DNA of 64,000 nucleotides from Desulfogranum japonicum DSM 18378 (GCF_000429945.1 NZ_AUCV01000004.1:168585-232584); one strand, 5' to 3'. Counted from the first letter of the stretch, positions 17,794 through 27,067 are shown. The notes: generated by a model from the letters alone, not told the origin. Program-made: numbers and translations.

Positions 17794-18481
17794 CAGTTCT
17801 CCTCCTTTTGCTATGAGGCTGTTTGATTATTTATAACTGCTCACAGGTACACCATCACAAAATATGCAAAGATGATGTTGCAAATACACAGCATTATAAT
17901 TGGATTTCCCTTTGCTGCGACCGAATTGAGAAGCAGACGTACAAATCGCTGACCGACAATGCATGGAGTATCCCGGACACCAGCCTTTCAGGAAGTTCTT
18001 ACGACGCAGGTGGCCCTATTCAATATCTATGGTAAAATCCGAATACTTGTTTCAATTGTATTTCTGCAAAAAAGACGATTGCAGAGCAACTCAACCACGG
18101 AGACTGTTGTTTGATTTCACTGATGCCAACACTGCGACGGACCTCAAGCACTTCACATCGTCCAAAGTACAAAGAGCTTATAAGTTAACGAGTTCTGAAT
18201 ACTATATACCAGGTCATACCAATAAAGCTGGCACATTCAGTTGAACAGAAAAAATAACCAGAAAGTGGCAAACCTGCATGCAGTAGATCACACACCTCAA
18301 CGTCTGTTAAATTAGTATTTACCATTTGCGTCCAAATTTTAATAGTGGTAACTATGAAATAGCAGTCTGTTCATGTGAGTAAAAAATGATGTCGTCCTAA
18401 TACCTTCATCTCAAGAGCAGGAAGAAGTATACAGGTGGGTGGCCTGTAATCTTGCTGCAAACTCTCTATGAGGTTCAGATT
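17794..18481. other. gene-free 690-bp region
   Basis: I find no convincing gene. A short frame at 17823-18035 begins at TTG and overlaps an R3-like start (AACTGCTCACAGGTACACC near 17836). Another at 17963-18244 lacks a ribosome site and known motifs. The region probably holds decayed sequence ahead of the truncated Dcu gene. Confidence 0.5.
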
Positions 18482-18928
18482 ATGTTCTGGGTGCACTTGC
18501 TGTTGCTACTCATCGTTATTTTTATAGGTATGAGGTATGGCGGGGTTGCTTTTGGACTGCTGGGTGGCCTTGGTATTGCTGTTTTTGGCATAGCGCCAGG
18601 AACTCCGCCGGTCAGCGTTATGCTCATTATTCTGACTGTTGTTGCTGCTTCAGCCACCCTGGAAGCAACCGGCGGTCTGGATCTTCTGGTAGAATATGCA
18701 GAGCGATTATTACGGCGATATCCGAATAGGATTGTCTACCTGGGCCCGTTTTGTACCTATTCCCTCACCATGCTGGTCGGCACAGGCCATTCAGTCTACC
18801 CTCTTCTTCCTGTTATTTACGATGTTGCCTATAAAAAAGGTATTCGTCCGGAAAGGCCCATGGCTGTCTCCACGATAGCCAGCCAGATGGGAATCACCGC
18901 AAGCCCGATCGCGGCTGCAGAAATCTGA
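18482..18928 (+). pseudogene. anaerobic C4-dicarboxylate transporter (DcuA/DcuB), truncated
   Basis: Only the first 148 residues of a Dcu transporter remain; the family is about 430-450 long. The fragment has MFWVHLLLLLIVIFIGMRYG, VMLIILTVVAASATLEATGG, YTEY-type RLLRRYPNRIVYLGPFCTY, GTGHSVYPLLPVIYDVAYKKG and IASQMGITASPIAAA, all conserved in DcuA/B. The frame stops at TGA 18926 directly after that motif, and the next 130 bp do not encode Dcu-like sequence in any frame, so the remainder is deleted. Intact Dcu proteins exchange fumarate, succinate, malate or aspartate under anaerobic growth. Confidence 0.85.
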
Positions 18929-19060
18929 ATCACCTGTGACCACGTTTCCGGGATAACAAGACACTTTATCGACAGAAATTCTGCAAAAAGCTCAAGATAC
19001 CTAAAAGGATTCCGATAAAAATATACTTACGATTTTTAAGACTCTACATAGGGGATAAAC

Positions 19061-20089
19061 ATGGCAAAGAGAATCTTTTTTTCAGCATCCGTTGTGGTTC
19101 TGTTTTGTATGCAAACTGTCTATGCCTTGGACCCGATTCCACAGGAATCGGGGTTCAGCGGCTTTGTCCGGGCCGGTGCAGGAGGCATTTGGTTTAAAAA
19201 TAACCTGGTTGCCGGGAATTCTCTTATGGATATTGGTAATGAGGTGATCAGCGACTTATACGACTCGCCTGATTCGGATACCACGGCCAGTGGATTATTT
19301 AATTTTGAAGCAGCATATACTTTTTCAGAAACACGAACCCAGATTACCCTAGGATCCCAAATAGAGGATCTCGCCCAAATGGAGTTAAGTCAGCAACTTG
19401 CTGTAAAACAGGAGTTGGTTGACAAGAGCATCATCATGGCAGGTTTTCTTTTCTCAGGGATTCCCACAGAGGTGTGGAAAGATCCCTACATGACCAATAG
19501 CAACCGCCAGGAAACTGACAGAAATTCCAGTGGATTCCGCTTTACTTTTGATCGTATTCTAGGTTCGAACTTTGAAGCAAGTTACAGTTGGCGCAACATT
19601 GACATTGATGAAGAAGAGAGCGGAAGCTATCTGGGCCTTACATCAGCGGCAAGAAACTTATTGCTCCGAGATGGTTCTAACCACAAGCTTGAGTTGAACT
19701 ATCGTTATACGGTCAACCAAAAGCATATATTCATTCCATCTATACAATATATGGTGGCAGACCGAGACGGTGAAGCAATGTCCAATACAAGGACAAATTT
19801 TCAACTCAGCTACCTGTTTCTCAATGACCCGATCACATTAGTTCTCAACGGACTTGTAGGAACAGCGGATTACGACGAAGTTCACCCTATTTATGGAGTT
19901 ACCCGGGAAGAAGACAGCTATATGGCAGGTATTCAGCTGTACTATAAAAATCCTTTTGGCTGGGAACCTTTTGGCTTGAATGATTTCAGTGTGTTTGCAA
20001 TGGAAACCTATGTGCTGACAGATGCAAATATCGATTTTTATGATACCGCTGCTAATATTGCGATGGCTGGGGTAATGCTTCGTTTCTAA
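19061..20089 (+). CDS. DUF2860-like outer-membrane beta-barrel protein
   Basis: A 342-residue exported protein with signal peptide (KRIFFSASVVVLFCMQTVYA). The rest alternates polar and aromatic residues as in beta-barrels and ends in Phe (MAGVMLRF), a BamA-recognised C-terminal signature. The GFSGFVRAGAGGIWFKNNLV start and GIPTEVWKDPYMTNSNRQET segment resemble DUF2860 proteins from memory. Function unknown. A GGGGA precedes ATG 19061. It is 17 bp upstream of a BamA/TamA-like barrel, and the pair probably form an operon. Confidence 0.7.
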   Translation: MAKRIFFSASVVVLFCMQTVYALDPIPQESGFSGFVRAGAGGIWFKNNLVAGNSLMDIGNEVISDLYDSPDSDTTASGLFNFEAAYTFSETRTQITLGSQIEDLAQMELSQQLAVKQELVDKSIIMAGFLFSGIPTEVWKDPYMTNSNRQETDRNSSGFRFTFDRILGSNFEASYSWRNIDIDEEESGSYLGLTSAARNLLLRDGSNHKLELNYRYTVNQKHIFIPSIQYMVADRDGEAMSNTRTNFQLSYLFLNDPITLVLNGLVGTADYDEVHPIYGVTREEDSYMAGIQLYYKNPFGWEPFGLNDFSVFAMETYVLTDANIDFYDTAANIAMAGVMLRF

Positions 20090-20106
20090 AACACTGCATA
20101 GAAAAT

Positions 20107-21399
20107 ATGTCAGCATCTACAATAACCAAGGGCATTGTGCTCAGTATCTGCATCTTACTGCCATTTTCCGCGGAAGCCCTGGAAATTCTCACGGACAAAC
20201 ATGGAAATACCTCCAGCCAACCGCTGAGTCTGCCATACGCTTTTTATAATGAGAGCTTCGGCCTTGCTGCGGGTTATGTGTATGGAGTAGTGGGCAAGCC
20301 ACAGCCTCAGTCATCCCTTTTGGGCACGGTCATGGCCGGGAGTCAGGGGTCGGCCATGGGATTTCTGATAGGGAAGGATCTTCGCCTGCCCTGGTCGGAA
20401 AGGCTTTTTCTCGATCCAGTGATATCCGTAGGATATTTTCGGGAAAACGATCTCTACATAGACGGAAATGCTGAATATGCGAATTCCCGCTCTGGGAGTA
20501 ATGATTCAGACGCGGATGACTATGTGGTGGGCAATGGTTGGGATAATTTTTTCAGGCTTAAATTCAAGTACCTTCTGCCAGTTGGTGAGGGAAAAGATAC
20601 AATCATCACCTACCACAAGATTGACAGAGGATTACCAATTCAGGAGAAGGCATTTCAATTTTCTTTTAATCCATTTACAAGCGGGAAGTCCTTTCTGGAG
20701 ATGAAGCCTTTTTACCGATCTCAATCGGTTGAAAGCGACACCCTGGACAGAGACATCCAGACAAACGGTATCGACACAGGTCTGTACTGGGATAACCGCG
20801 ATTTTGGTCCCAATCCGTCTCAAGGTTTTTCAGCACGGTTCAAAGTTTCAAGAGATTTTGGAGGACTGGACAGCTCCGGTTCCTGGACAAACATGGATGG
20901 AGAAATCGATGCGTATTTCTCTTTAGGAAAGATACGCAATTTTCGTCAGCAGGTGCTGGCCCTGAACGTTTGGACATCCTACTCCCCTTCATGGAGCGTC
21001 CAGCCAGACGGAACCATTGCTAACCGCCCTCCAGCCTATACCGGTTCAACCCTGGGTGGAATCTGGAGAATGCGAGGGTATCCCTCACAGCGGTTCAGTG
21101 ACAAAGCTGCTATATATTATGGCGCAGAATGGCGACTTATTCCAGAATGGAACCCGTTTACCAAGTCTGAGTGGCTCCAGCGTTACGTGGGTGTTCAATG
21201 GCTTCAGATCGTGCCTTTCGCTGAAATAGGCAGAGTCTCGCCCTCGTGGAACCTGGAGGATTTACACCAAGATATGAAATGGAGCCTTGGAGTAGGAATT
21301 CGGGCCTGGGCCAAAGGCATTGTTGCACGCATAGATACCGCTTATTCTGACGAAGACTTTAAAATACAGATGATGGTGGGGCACCCGTTTCAATTTTAG
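20107..21399 (+). CDS. BamA/TamA (Omp85/D15) family barrel without POTRA domains
   Basis: 430 residues: signal peptide (GIVLSICILLPFSAEA) then a surface-antigen D15-type barrel. Family signs are SLPYAFYNESFGLAAGY at the start, GIDTGLYWDNRDFGPNPSQG mid-protein, GSTLGGIWRMRGYPSQRF (equivalent of the conserved VRGY/F loop-6 motif) and YYGAEWRLIP. It ends in GHPFQF, with terminal Phe. No POTRA repeats are present, so it is a minimal Omp85-like protein rather than BamA itself. Probably paired with the upstream barrel gene; its role in secretion or lipid transfer is unknown. Confidence 0.82.
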   Translation: MSASTITKGIVLSICILLPFSAEALEILTDKHGNTSSQPLSLPYAFYNESFGLAAGYVYGVVGKPQPQSSLLGTVMAGSQGSAMGFLIGKDLRLPWSERLFLDPVISVGYFRENDLYIDGNAEYANSRSGSNDSDADDYVVGNGWDNFFRLKFKYLLPVGEGKDTIITYHKIDRGLPIQEKAFQFSFNPFTSGKSFLEMKPFYRSQSVESDTLDRDIQTNGIDTGLYWDNRDFGPNPSQGFSARFKVSRDFGGLDSSGSWTNMDGEIDAYFSLGKIRNFRQQVLALNVWTSYSPSWSVQPDGTIANRPPAYTGSTLGGIWRMRGYPSQRFSDKAAIYYGAEWRLIPEWNPFTKSEWLQRYVGVQWLQIVPFAEIGRVSPSWNLEDLHQDMKWSLGVGIRAWAKGIVARIDTAYSDEDFKIQMMVGHPFQF

Positions 21400-21423
21400 C
21401 TTGTCACCCCTGCCCTGACTATG

Positions 21424-21579
21424 GGTAACTTCTCACAGGGGAGACGGATAAACTTGAAAGTCTCTGTATTGTAATTAGTTACAGGCACCTGAACTTTTTG
21501 CAAGCAGGCTGGTGCAGCGCATTGGGTTACACGTAAGCCAGGCTGATGACGGAAAGATCAGGTGCATGGTAACCAGTTT
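21424..21579 (-). repeat. R3 intergenic repeat, copy b (inverted)
   Basis: Read on the minus strand it runs from AAACTGGTTACCATGCACC through CATCAGCCTGGCTTACG and CACCAGCCTGCTTGC to CCCCTGTGAGAAGTTACCC. It aligns along its length with the copy at 13373-13530. It fills most of the gap before the antiporter gene. Confidence 0.75.
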
Positions 21580-21620
21580 GCATTGCATCTATCGTCACCA
21601 TAACGAAGGAGGCATTGCCC

Positions 21621-23435
21621 ATGAACTATAATCGCACAGTAATAACAGGCATTATCTGCATAACCCTGTTTTGTATATTTGTTGACCCGGTTTTCTCAGC
21701 AGCCCCTGAAGGTGCGGGTTCGGCTGAATTTCCCATGCTGTTGAAGAGTTACAACGACGCTGACATGGGAAGCATCAGTCAGCGACTGCTTCACCGTATT
21801 GCGACTAAACCATTCAATCTCCTGGCTACGCTGATTTTCTTGCTGGCCATCGTCCATACCTTTATGACATCGAAATTCCTTTCGATTGCCCATCAGCTGC
21901 AACATGATCATGAAGAGCTGAAGGCTCGCGGAAAAGTACCTAAAAATTCAGTATCACATAAGGGCGAACTTTTTCATTTTCTTGGTGAAGTTGAAGCTGT
22001 ATTCGGTATATGGGCAGTAGCTCTGGGCCTTTGCATAGCACTATTTTTCGACTGGTCGACCCTTAAGTACTATCTGACAGAGAGAGTAAACTTCACCGAA
22101 CCATTGTTTGTCGTTGTTATCATGACACTGGCTGCGACCCGTCCAATCCTGAAACTCTCTGAACAGGTTATGGAAAAAATAGCCAACTTTTTGGGGGGAT
22201 CTTTAGTCAGTTGGTGGTTCACCATTTTAACGTTAGGCCCGCTCATCGGTTCACTGATAACCGAGCCGGCTGCAATGACTATTTCCGCACTGCTTCTGAG
22301 CAGAAAATTTTACGATCTTGATCCTCCTGAGGTATTTAAATATGCCACGCTTGGTCTGCTGTTTGTCAACATCTCCATAGGTGGCACCCTTACCCATTTT
22401 GCGGCTCCCCCTGTATTGATGGTAGCCAATCCATGGGACTGGGGAACAATGCATATGCTTACGCAATTCGGGTGGAAAGCAACGCTTGGTATTCTGACTG
22501 CAAACGCCATCTATTGGATTATTTATCGTAGCACCTTTCAGCAGTTGGCTGAAAAATTTGAATTGCGACGCCTCAAGGAAGAAATCCGTCGAAAACATCT
22601 GTGCCGAAATGAAATGGAAGCCTACATTGAAACGATCTCCCCTAAAATTCGCACGGAGTTGAAGTTTGAAGAGACGATAACCGAACAAATAGATGCAATT
22701 TCCAGCCGAATACGGAAAGAACTGGAACCCCGCTACCTGGAAAAAGTTGCGAAAACAGGAGTGGACCAGGCCCTTGCCCAAAAAGCCTTTGAAAAACGGT
22801 TTGAAGAGGTTAAACTTTCAAAATTACGAGCCTATTTCCCTTTAGCTGTTCCTGAATCAGAGAGGGCTCCCTATCTTGATCCGGAATGGGATAACAGGGA
22901 AGACAGCGTACCATGGTGGGTTATAGTCATTCATGTAGCCTTCATGGGCTGGACAATTTTCACCGCCCACTATCCTGAACTTTTTATCCCGGGGATGCTC
23001 TTTTTTCTGGGATTTGCGCAAGTAACAGCTCCCTACCAAAACCGAATAGACCTGAAACAGCCACTTCTTGTCGGCTTTTTTCTTGGTGGTCTTGTCATTC
23101 ACGGAGGTGTACAAGGCTGGTGGATAGAACCTGTGTTGGGCAGTCTCAATGAAATCCCCCTGATGCTTGGTTCAACCATTCTCACGGCATTTAACGATAA
23201 TGCTGCCATTACTTTTCTCAGTACCCTTGTGCCAGAATTTACTGATACATTGAAATATTCCGTTGTTGCCGGAGCAGTTTCAGGTGGTGGCCTCACTGTT
23301 ATCGCAAATGCTCCCAATCCGGCAGGTCAGTCTTTACTGAAACACCATTTTAAAGATGGCATTTCTCCCATAGGGTTGCTGAAAGGAGCACTGTTGCCGA
23401 CAGTCATCATTTGGTTTACTTTTTTGCTGTTGTAA
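21621..23435 (+). CDS. putative Na+/H+ antiporter (PF07399-type)
   Basis: A 604-residue integral membrane protein. After a signal-like N-terminus (GIICITLFCIFVDPVFSA) there are TM segments around LLATLIFLLAIVHTFM, FGIWAVALGLCIALFF and ILTLGPLIGSLITEPAA, and several helices after residue 430. A long charged cytoplasmic region of about 120 residues (rich in KEEIRRKH... ELRRK) lies in the middle. SLITEPAAMTISALLL and ILTAFNDNAAITFLSTLVP carry Asp/Asn-rich half-helices typical of ion-transporter folds. It starts at ATG 21621 with AAGGAGG upstream; a TTG six bases earlier is less likely. Likely maintains Na+/pH homeostasis. Confidence 0.82.
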   Translation: MNYNRTVITGIICITLFCIFVDPVFSAAPEGAGSAEFPMLLKSYNDADMGSISQRLLHRIATKPFNLLATLIFLLAIVHTFMTSKFLSIAHQLQHDHEELKARGKVPKNSVSHKGELFHFLGEVEAVFGIWAVALGLCIALFFDWSTLKYYLTERVNFTEPLFVVVIMTLAATRPILKLSEQVMEKIANFLGGSLVSWWFTILTLGPLIGSLITEPAAMTISALLLSRKFYDLDPPEVFKYATLGLLFVNISIGGTLTHFAAPPVLMVANPWDWGTMHMLTQFGWKATLGILTANAIYWIIYRSTFQQLAEKFELRRLKEEIRRKHLCRNEMEAYIETISPKIRTELKFEETITEQIDAISSRIRKELEPRYLEKVAKTGVDQALAQKAFEKRFEEVKLSKLRAYFPLAVPESERAPYLDPEWDNREDSVPWWVIVIHVAFMGWTIFTAHYPELFIPGMLFFLGFAQVTAPYQNRIDLKQPLLVGFFLGGLVIHGGVQGWWIEPVLGSLNEIPLMLGSTILTAFNDNAAITFLSTLVPEFTDTLKYSVVAGAVSGGGLTVIANAPNPAGQSLLKHHFKDGISPIGLLKGALLPTVIIWFTFLLL

Positions 23436-23643
23436 AGCAGCATCATAATAGTGCATATTGCAGCAAGGCTGAGCAGCTTTTATAACAGTGTCGTTGCTTT
23501 TTACGGCCCTTACATCCATATCACATATTCTTACTGCGCACCTCCACGCATTAATTATTTTGAAACATTTCGGAAATTTATTATAGTTATTTTTCCACTC
23601 AGGTTCCTTTGTACGATAACTCTTACTTATTGCGTATTTTTTG

Positions 23644-24990
23644 ATGCAGTCCGGCTTACACACAAGCGTTACCAAATCCTCTGTCCCACAAGGCTCAGCT
23701 CATCCTTTCCGGTTGTCGGCAAGCCTGACTTACTCAATTATTTTACAATGTTTCTTTTTGGCTGTCTGCCTCGCGTCCCTTCAGGGTTGTGCCGGCATCA
23801 CAGGCATTTTAGGGCAAGACCCCAATGACATTGAAAGTAATTTCTTCCTGGTCGACAAAAAAACCAGTGTTATCGGCAAACTGGCAACCATGGAAATTGA
23901 GCAGAACGATACCTTGCCAGATATTGCCCGTCATTTCAGCCTCGGCATCAATACCCTCAGCGCAGCTAATCCTGATGTTGATATTTGGGTGCCTGATCAC
24001 GGCAAAACAATTATTCTTCCTTTGAGTTATATCCTACCGGATACAGCCAGAAAAGGCATCGTCATCAACCTGCCTGCACTGAGGCTTTTTCATTATAAAA
24101 AGCAAGGCAGCCAGCATATTGTTTCCACGTTTCCTATCGGAGCAGGTGCTGTTGATCGCGCTACCCCCATGGGTAATATGCATATCACACGGAAAAAACA
24201 TCTTCCTACGTGGTATGTTCCTGCGTCCATTGCCGCGGATCATCTCGCAAAAGGAGATCCCTTGCCATCCCGTATTCCACCCGGTCCGCTTAACCCTTTA
24301 GGTGAGTATGCACTGTATCTGAGTAAACCGAGTTACCTCATCCATGGGACCAATAAACCGGCCAGTGTTGGACTGAGAGCATCAAACGGCTGTATAAGGC
24401 TCTTACCGGAAGACATACAACGTCTTTTCAAGATCACTTCAGTCAAGACACCTGTAAAAATAGTAAACCAACCTTATCTCCTAGGCCAGCGTGATGGAAT
24501 AGTGTACCTCGAAGCACACACTCCGTTTAACGATTTGGGCAAAACAGGACTGAAAAAAATCTATTTGCAATTAAATGAGCTCCAGAAAAAGAACGGTTTT
24601 TCTTTTGACTGGGACAAGATAGAAGCCATCGTTGCCAAAGCTCAGGGGATACCCATTGCCATTTCTTCGACAGGCCTGATGGACAAAACCTTTGGCCGGC
24701 ACACCATACGGCTCAAGCATCCGGCAAAACTCCGTGGCCAGCCACAAGTGCCAGAGCTTAAATCCGATGCATGGTATGTCCTGGCAGCCGTCATGGATAG
24801 CAAGACAGAAGCTCGCAGACTCTCAGCAATTATCAACCACCAGGGACCACAAATTCCAACCCGGGTTATGGCGAGCAACAACAAAAACCGAGTTCTCTCC
24901 GGCCCGTTCAAAACCAAGGGCGAAGCGGTCAATGCCCTGCACCGTTTACATATAGACCTGAATCTCAATGGCATACTTGTTGCACCGTAG
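23644..24990 (+). CDS. L,D-transpeptidase (YkuD) with LysM-like and SPOR-like domains
   Basis: An ErfK/YbiS-type enzyme of 448 residues. The N-terminal region is long and then hydrophobic (LQCFFLAVCLASLQGC, lipobox Cys about 50), so it is a probable outer-membrane lipoprotein. Next is a LysM-like segment (MEIEQNDTLPDIARHFSLGI). The YkuD domain spans about 135-280: GIVINLPALRLFHYKKQG, TPMGNMHITRKKHLPTWY and the catalytic box HGTNKPASVGLRASNGCIRL with Cys and His. The C-terminus has a SPOR-like repeat (WYVLAAVMDSKTEARRL). Homologues crosslink Lpp to peptidoglycan or make 3-3 crosslinks. The gene lies directly upstream of an Lpp-like lipoprotein. The start is uncertain, as no clear ribosome site is seen. 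Confidence 0.88.
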   Translation: MQSGLHTSVTKSSVPQGSAHPFRLSASLTYSIILQCFFLAVCLASLQGCAGITGILGQDPNDIESNFFLVDKKTSVIGKLATMEIEQNDTLPDIARHFSLGINTLSAANPDVDIWVPDHGKTIILPLSYILPDTARKGIVINLPALRLFHYKKQGSQHIVSTFPIGAGAVDRATPMGNMHITRKKHLPTWYVPASIAADHLAKGDPLPSRIPPGPLNPLGEYALYLSKPSYLIHGTNKPASVGLRASNGCIRLLPEDIQRLFKITSVKTPVKIVNQPYLLGQRDGIVYLEAHTPFNDLGKTGLKKIYLQLNELQKKNGFSFDWDKIEAIVAKAQGIPIAISSTGLMDKTFGRHTIRLKHPAKLRGQPQVPELKSDAWYVLAAVMDSKTEARRLSAIINHQGPQIPTRVMASNNKNRVLSGPFKTKGEAVNALHRLHIDLNLNGILVAP

Positions 24991-25088
24991 CCAATGATAC
25001 AGCACTATACAATCTTAGTATATTTTTGAGTAATAAAGACAACCATCGTCACTGCATGATGAAATCAAACGAAAACAGGAGCAAACAG

Positions 25089-25391
25089 ATGAAGAAAAGT
25101 TTACAAATGATTGTATTGGCCCTAGCTTTAGCCTTGACTATCGGCGGATGTGCATCAAAAAACGATATTGAGGATGTACGGGCCCAGAACATGGAAATCA
25201 GCGCAAAAGCTGATCAGGCGGCCCTTGATGCACAGACGGCTAAATCTTCAGCTGACGAGGCAATCTTAAAAGCAAACGAAGCTATAGCAAGAGCAGAAGC
25301 CGCCGAACAGAGAGCCATCGAAAGAGAGCGTGTTGCTGACGAAAAAATTAATCGGGCAAACGCAGCATTTACCAATTCAATGAGAAAATAA
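25089..25391 (+). CDS. Lpp-like (Braun-type) outer-membrane lipoprotein
   Basis: A 100-residue protein: signal peptide MKKSLQMIVLALALALTIGG with lipobox IGGC (Cys about residue 21), then an alpha-helical Ala/Glu-rich heptad coiled coil (AKADQAALDAQTAKSSADEA...). It ends in NSMRK with a C-terminal Lys. E. coli Lpp ends YRK, and that Lys is joined to diaminopimelate by L,D-transpeptidases. ATG 25089 is chosen because AGGAG lies 9 bases upstream and the signal peptide begins there. It is flanked on both sides by L,D-transpeptidase genes. Confidence 0.85.
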   Translation: MKKSLQMIVLALALALTIGGCASKNDIEDVRAQNMEISAKADQAALDAQTAKSSADEAILKANEAIARAEAAEQRAIERERVADEKINRANAAFTNSMRK

Positions 25392-25399
25392 ACTAGTGG

Positions 25400-25544
25400 C
25401 TGTCCATAGATGGTCTTTTTGCTCAAGTTGAGGTAAGCAAAGAGCTGATATCGGAGTCTTCGCTTACCTGCAAGGATAAGATTTTGCGCATGATGCAAAA
25501 TTGGGAAGGTAAGCGAGCAACGAGACTCCGAAGACCATTTATGG
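25400..25544. repeat. R1 intergenic repeat, copy C
   Basis: Begins TGTCCATAGATGGTCTTTTT and ends GACTCCGAAGACCATTTATGG, giving about 15-bp imperfect terminal inverted repeats. Inside are GGTAAGC, GATATCGGAGTCTTCGCTTACC and a second GGTAAGCGAGCAACGAGACTC, as in copy A. It sits just after the Lpp-like gene. The rest of the 412-bp gap to the next gene holds nothing recognisable. Confidence 0.75.
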
Positions 25545-25803
25545 CCCGACACAAACTTAAGAAAAACGTGCCAGGTTGCCATAACCCGGCACGTTTCGTT
25601 CATTCCCGGGTGGGTAAATTCAGAGGTTAGTATACCTCCACACCGTAATTCTTCACGAGCGGCGCCAGGTGTGTATTCGCCTCATTTTTGCAGGTAAGGA
25701 ACAAACAAAGACGTTGTAACTACCTCTGATTACTTACGTCCTGTTGTTTCTATTTCGATTAACAGATTTCAGTATCTTAAATGTGAGTACAGCAGTTATT
25801 AAG

Positions 25804-26757
25804 ATGATTACGGGTAAACCTTTTCACTGCAAAAACACCATCCTTTCATCTTTAGCGTGTTGCATCATTTCCATTGCACTGCTTTTTTTCTCTGCCTGCA
25901 CCAATAATGCGGCAACGCTTCCCATTCCTTCTCCCCCCACATCGAACCAGAATGTTTCTCAACAGGATGCCTTTGCCGCGTCTCTCATCCAATACCAAAA
26001 ACTTTTACAGCAAAAACCAAAGTTCGCGGATCGTATCCTTTTTGAAATGGGTATCGCGTACAGCCATCCAAAAAACACAGGGAAAGACTACCAAAAAGCA
26101 ACAGCCTGCTTCCAAAGGATCATAGATGATTTCCCTGAAAGTAAATATCGTGATGACAGTCAGATGATGTTATTCCAGGTCAGTAATGTCTTGATGAAAG
26201 ACCAGTTGATTGATCGCCAGAGGCAACAGGCTGACGCCTATCGGCGACAAATAAAAGAACAGGAAAGTCAAATTACAAACCTGCGTGGGGAATTGGACAA
26301 TTTAAGGCAAAAAATTTTTACGTATTCAACAATCCCCATCGATAAGATACTGATCGAAAAACACAAAAGACGCCTCACATTACTCTCCCAGGGGGTAGCG
26401 ATAAAAACCTACGAAGTAGCATTGGGTAAGAACCCTGTTGGGCCAAAAGAACAACAAGGAGATGGCAAGACCCCGGAGGGCCTGTATTTCATCGAGTCCA
26501 GAAACAGGCTCAGCAAATATCACCTTTCTCTGCGACTCTCCTACCCAAATCAAAAAGATACAATGCGATCTCAATCCCTTGGAGTCTCCCCAGGTGGTGA
26601 TATCATGATCCACGGTCTGAAAAACGGGCACCCGGATATCGGCACTTTTCACGCCACACTGGATTGGACCGACGGCTGTATTGCTGTTACCAATGAAGAA
26701 ATAGAAGAAATCGCACAGATTGTCCCGGATGGTACCCCGGTTGAAATACAACCATAA
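25804..26757 (+). CDS. L,D-transpeptidase (YkuD) lipoprotein with TPR-like N-terminus
   Basis: 317 residues. The signal ends in LLFFSACTN (lipobox Cys about 32). Residues 60-125 look like a TPR/outer-membrane assembly repeat (FADRILFEMGIAYSHPKNTG, KATACFQRIIDDFPESKYRDD). A Gln/Arg-rich coiled coil (QQADAYRRQIKEQESQITNL) follows. The YkuD domain is C-terminal: KRRLTLLSQGVAIKTYEVAL, GDGKTPEGLYFIESRN, MIHGLKNG, and the catalytic TDGCIAVTN. It differs from the 23644 enzyme in its accessory domains, so the two probably have different peptidoglycan substrates. ATG 25804 is chosen to give a normal signal peptide; the ribosome site is weak. Confidence 0.85.
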   Translation: MITGKPFHCKNTILSSLACCIISIALLFFSACTNNAATLPIPSPPTSNQNVSQQDAFAASLIQYQKLLQQKPKFADRILFEMGIAYSHPKNTGKDYQKATACFQRIIDDFPESKYRDDSQMMLFQVSNVLMKDQLIDRQRQQADAYRRQIKEQESQITNLRGELDNLRQKIFTYSTIPIDKILIEKHKRRLTLLSQGVAIKTYEVALGKNPVGPKEQQGDGKTPEGLYFIESRNRLSKYHLSLRLSYPNQKDTMRSQSLGVSPGGDIMIHGLKNGHPDIGTFHATLDWTDGCIAVTNEEIEEIAQIVPDGTPVEIQP

Positions 26758-27010
26758 TAACACCCGACGTACAACCCGCTCATGAAGCTGGCTAAAGCAT
26801 ATTGGGAAACAGTTACCTGCTCAACGTCTTTCGGGTTTCTCACCCCCAACTTTTTCATGCAAAAGCGCAGATTCAGCAAGCCTAGCTATGCGTGAAATAG
26901 TGATCGTTCAAAAACGATGAGTGACCAGCGGAAGACTTCGTGGAGTGTCTGTGATCAGTTACGGCATTGTGATACAGGACAAAAATCCATCCTATTATAA
27001 CGAGTTCCTC
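26758..27010. other. gap with degenerate R3-like ends
   Basis: No gene seen. CAGTTACCTGCTCAACG near 26809 and GTGATCAGTTACGG near 26950 are inverted GTAAC-type ends like those of R3, possibly an old or deleted copy. Confidence 0.35.
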
Positions 27011-27047
27011 AAAAAAAAAGCCGCTTCAATTAACTGAAGCGGCTTTT
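27011..27047 (-). terminator. bidirectional rho-independent terminator
   Basis: AAAAGCCGCTTCA pairs with TGAAGCGGCTTTT around a 5-nt loop, with an A-run on one side and T-run on the other. It ends the PEP-CTERM gene on the minus strand. The stem matches that of the terminator at 28244. Confidence 0.85.
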
Positions 27048-27067
27048 GTACAACTCGGCGAGCAACC

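Noticed and set aside
17823..18244. Two short plus-strand frames upstream of the Dcu fragment
   Set aside because: Non-ATG or weak starts, no ribosome site, no recognisable motif, and partial overlap with an R3-like repeat end.
18926..18928. Stop of the Dcu fragment as another selenocysteine codon
   Set aside because: The sequence after it does not encode Dcu-like protein in the same frame, and Dcu proteins have no Cys there.
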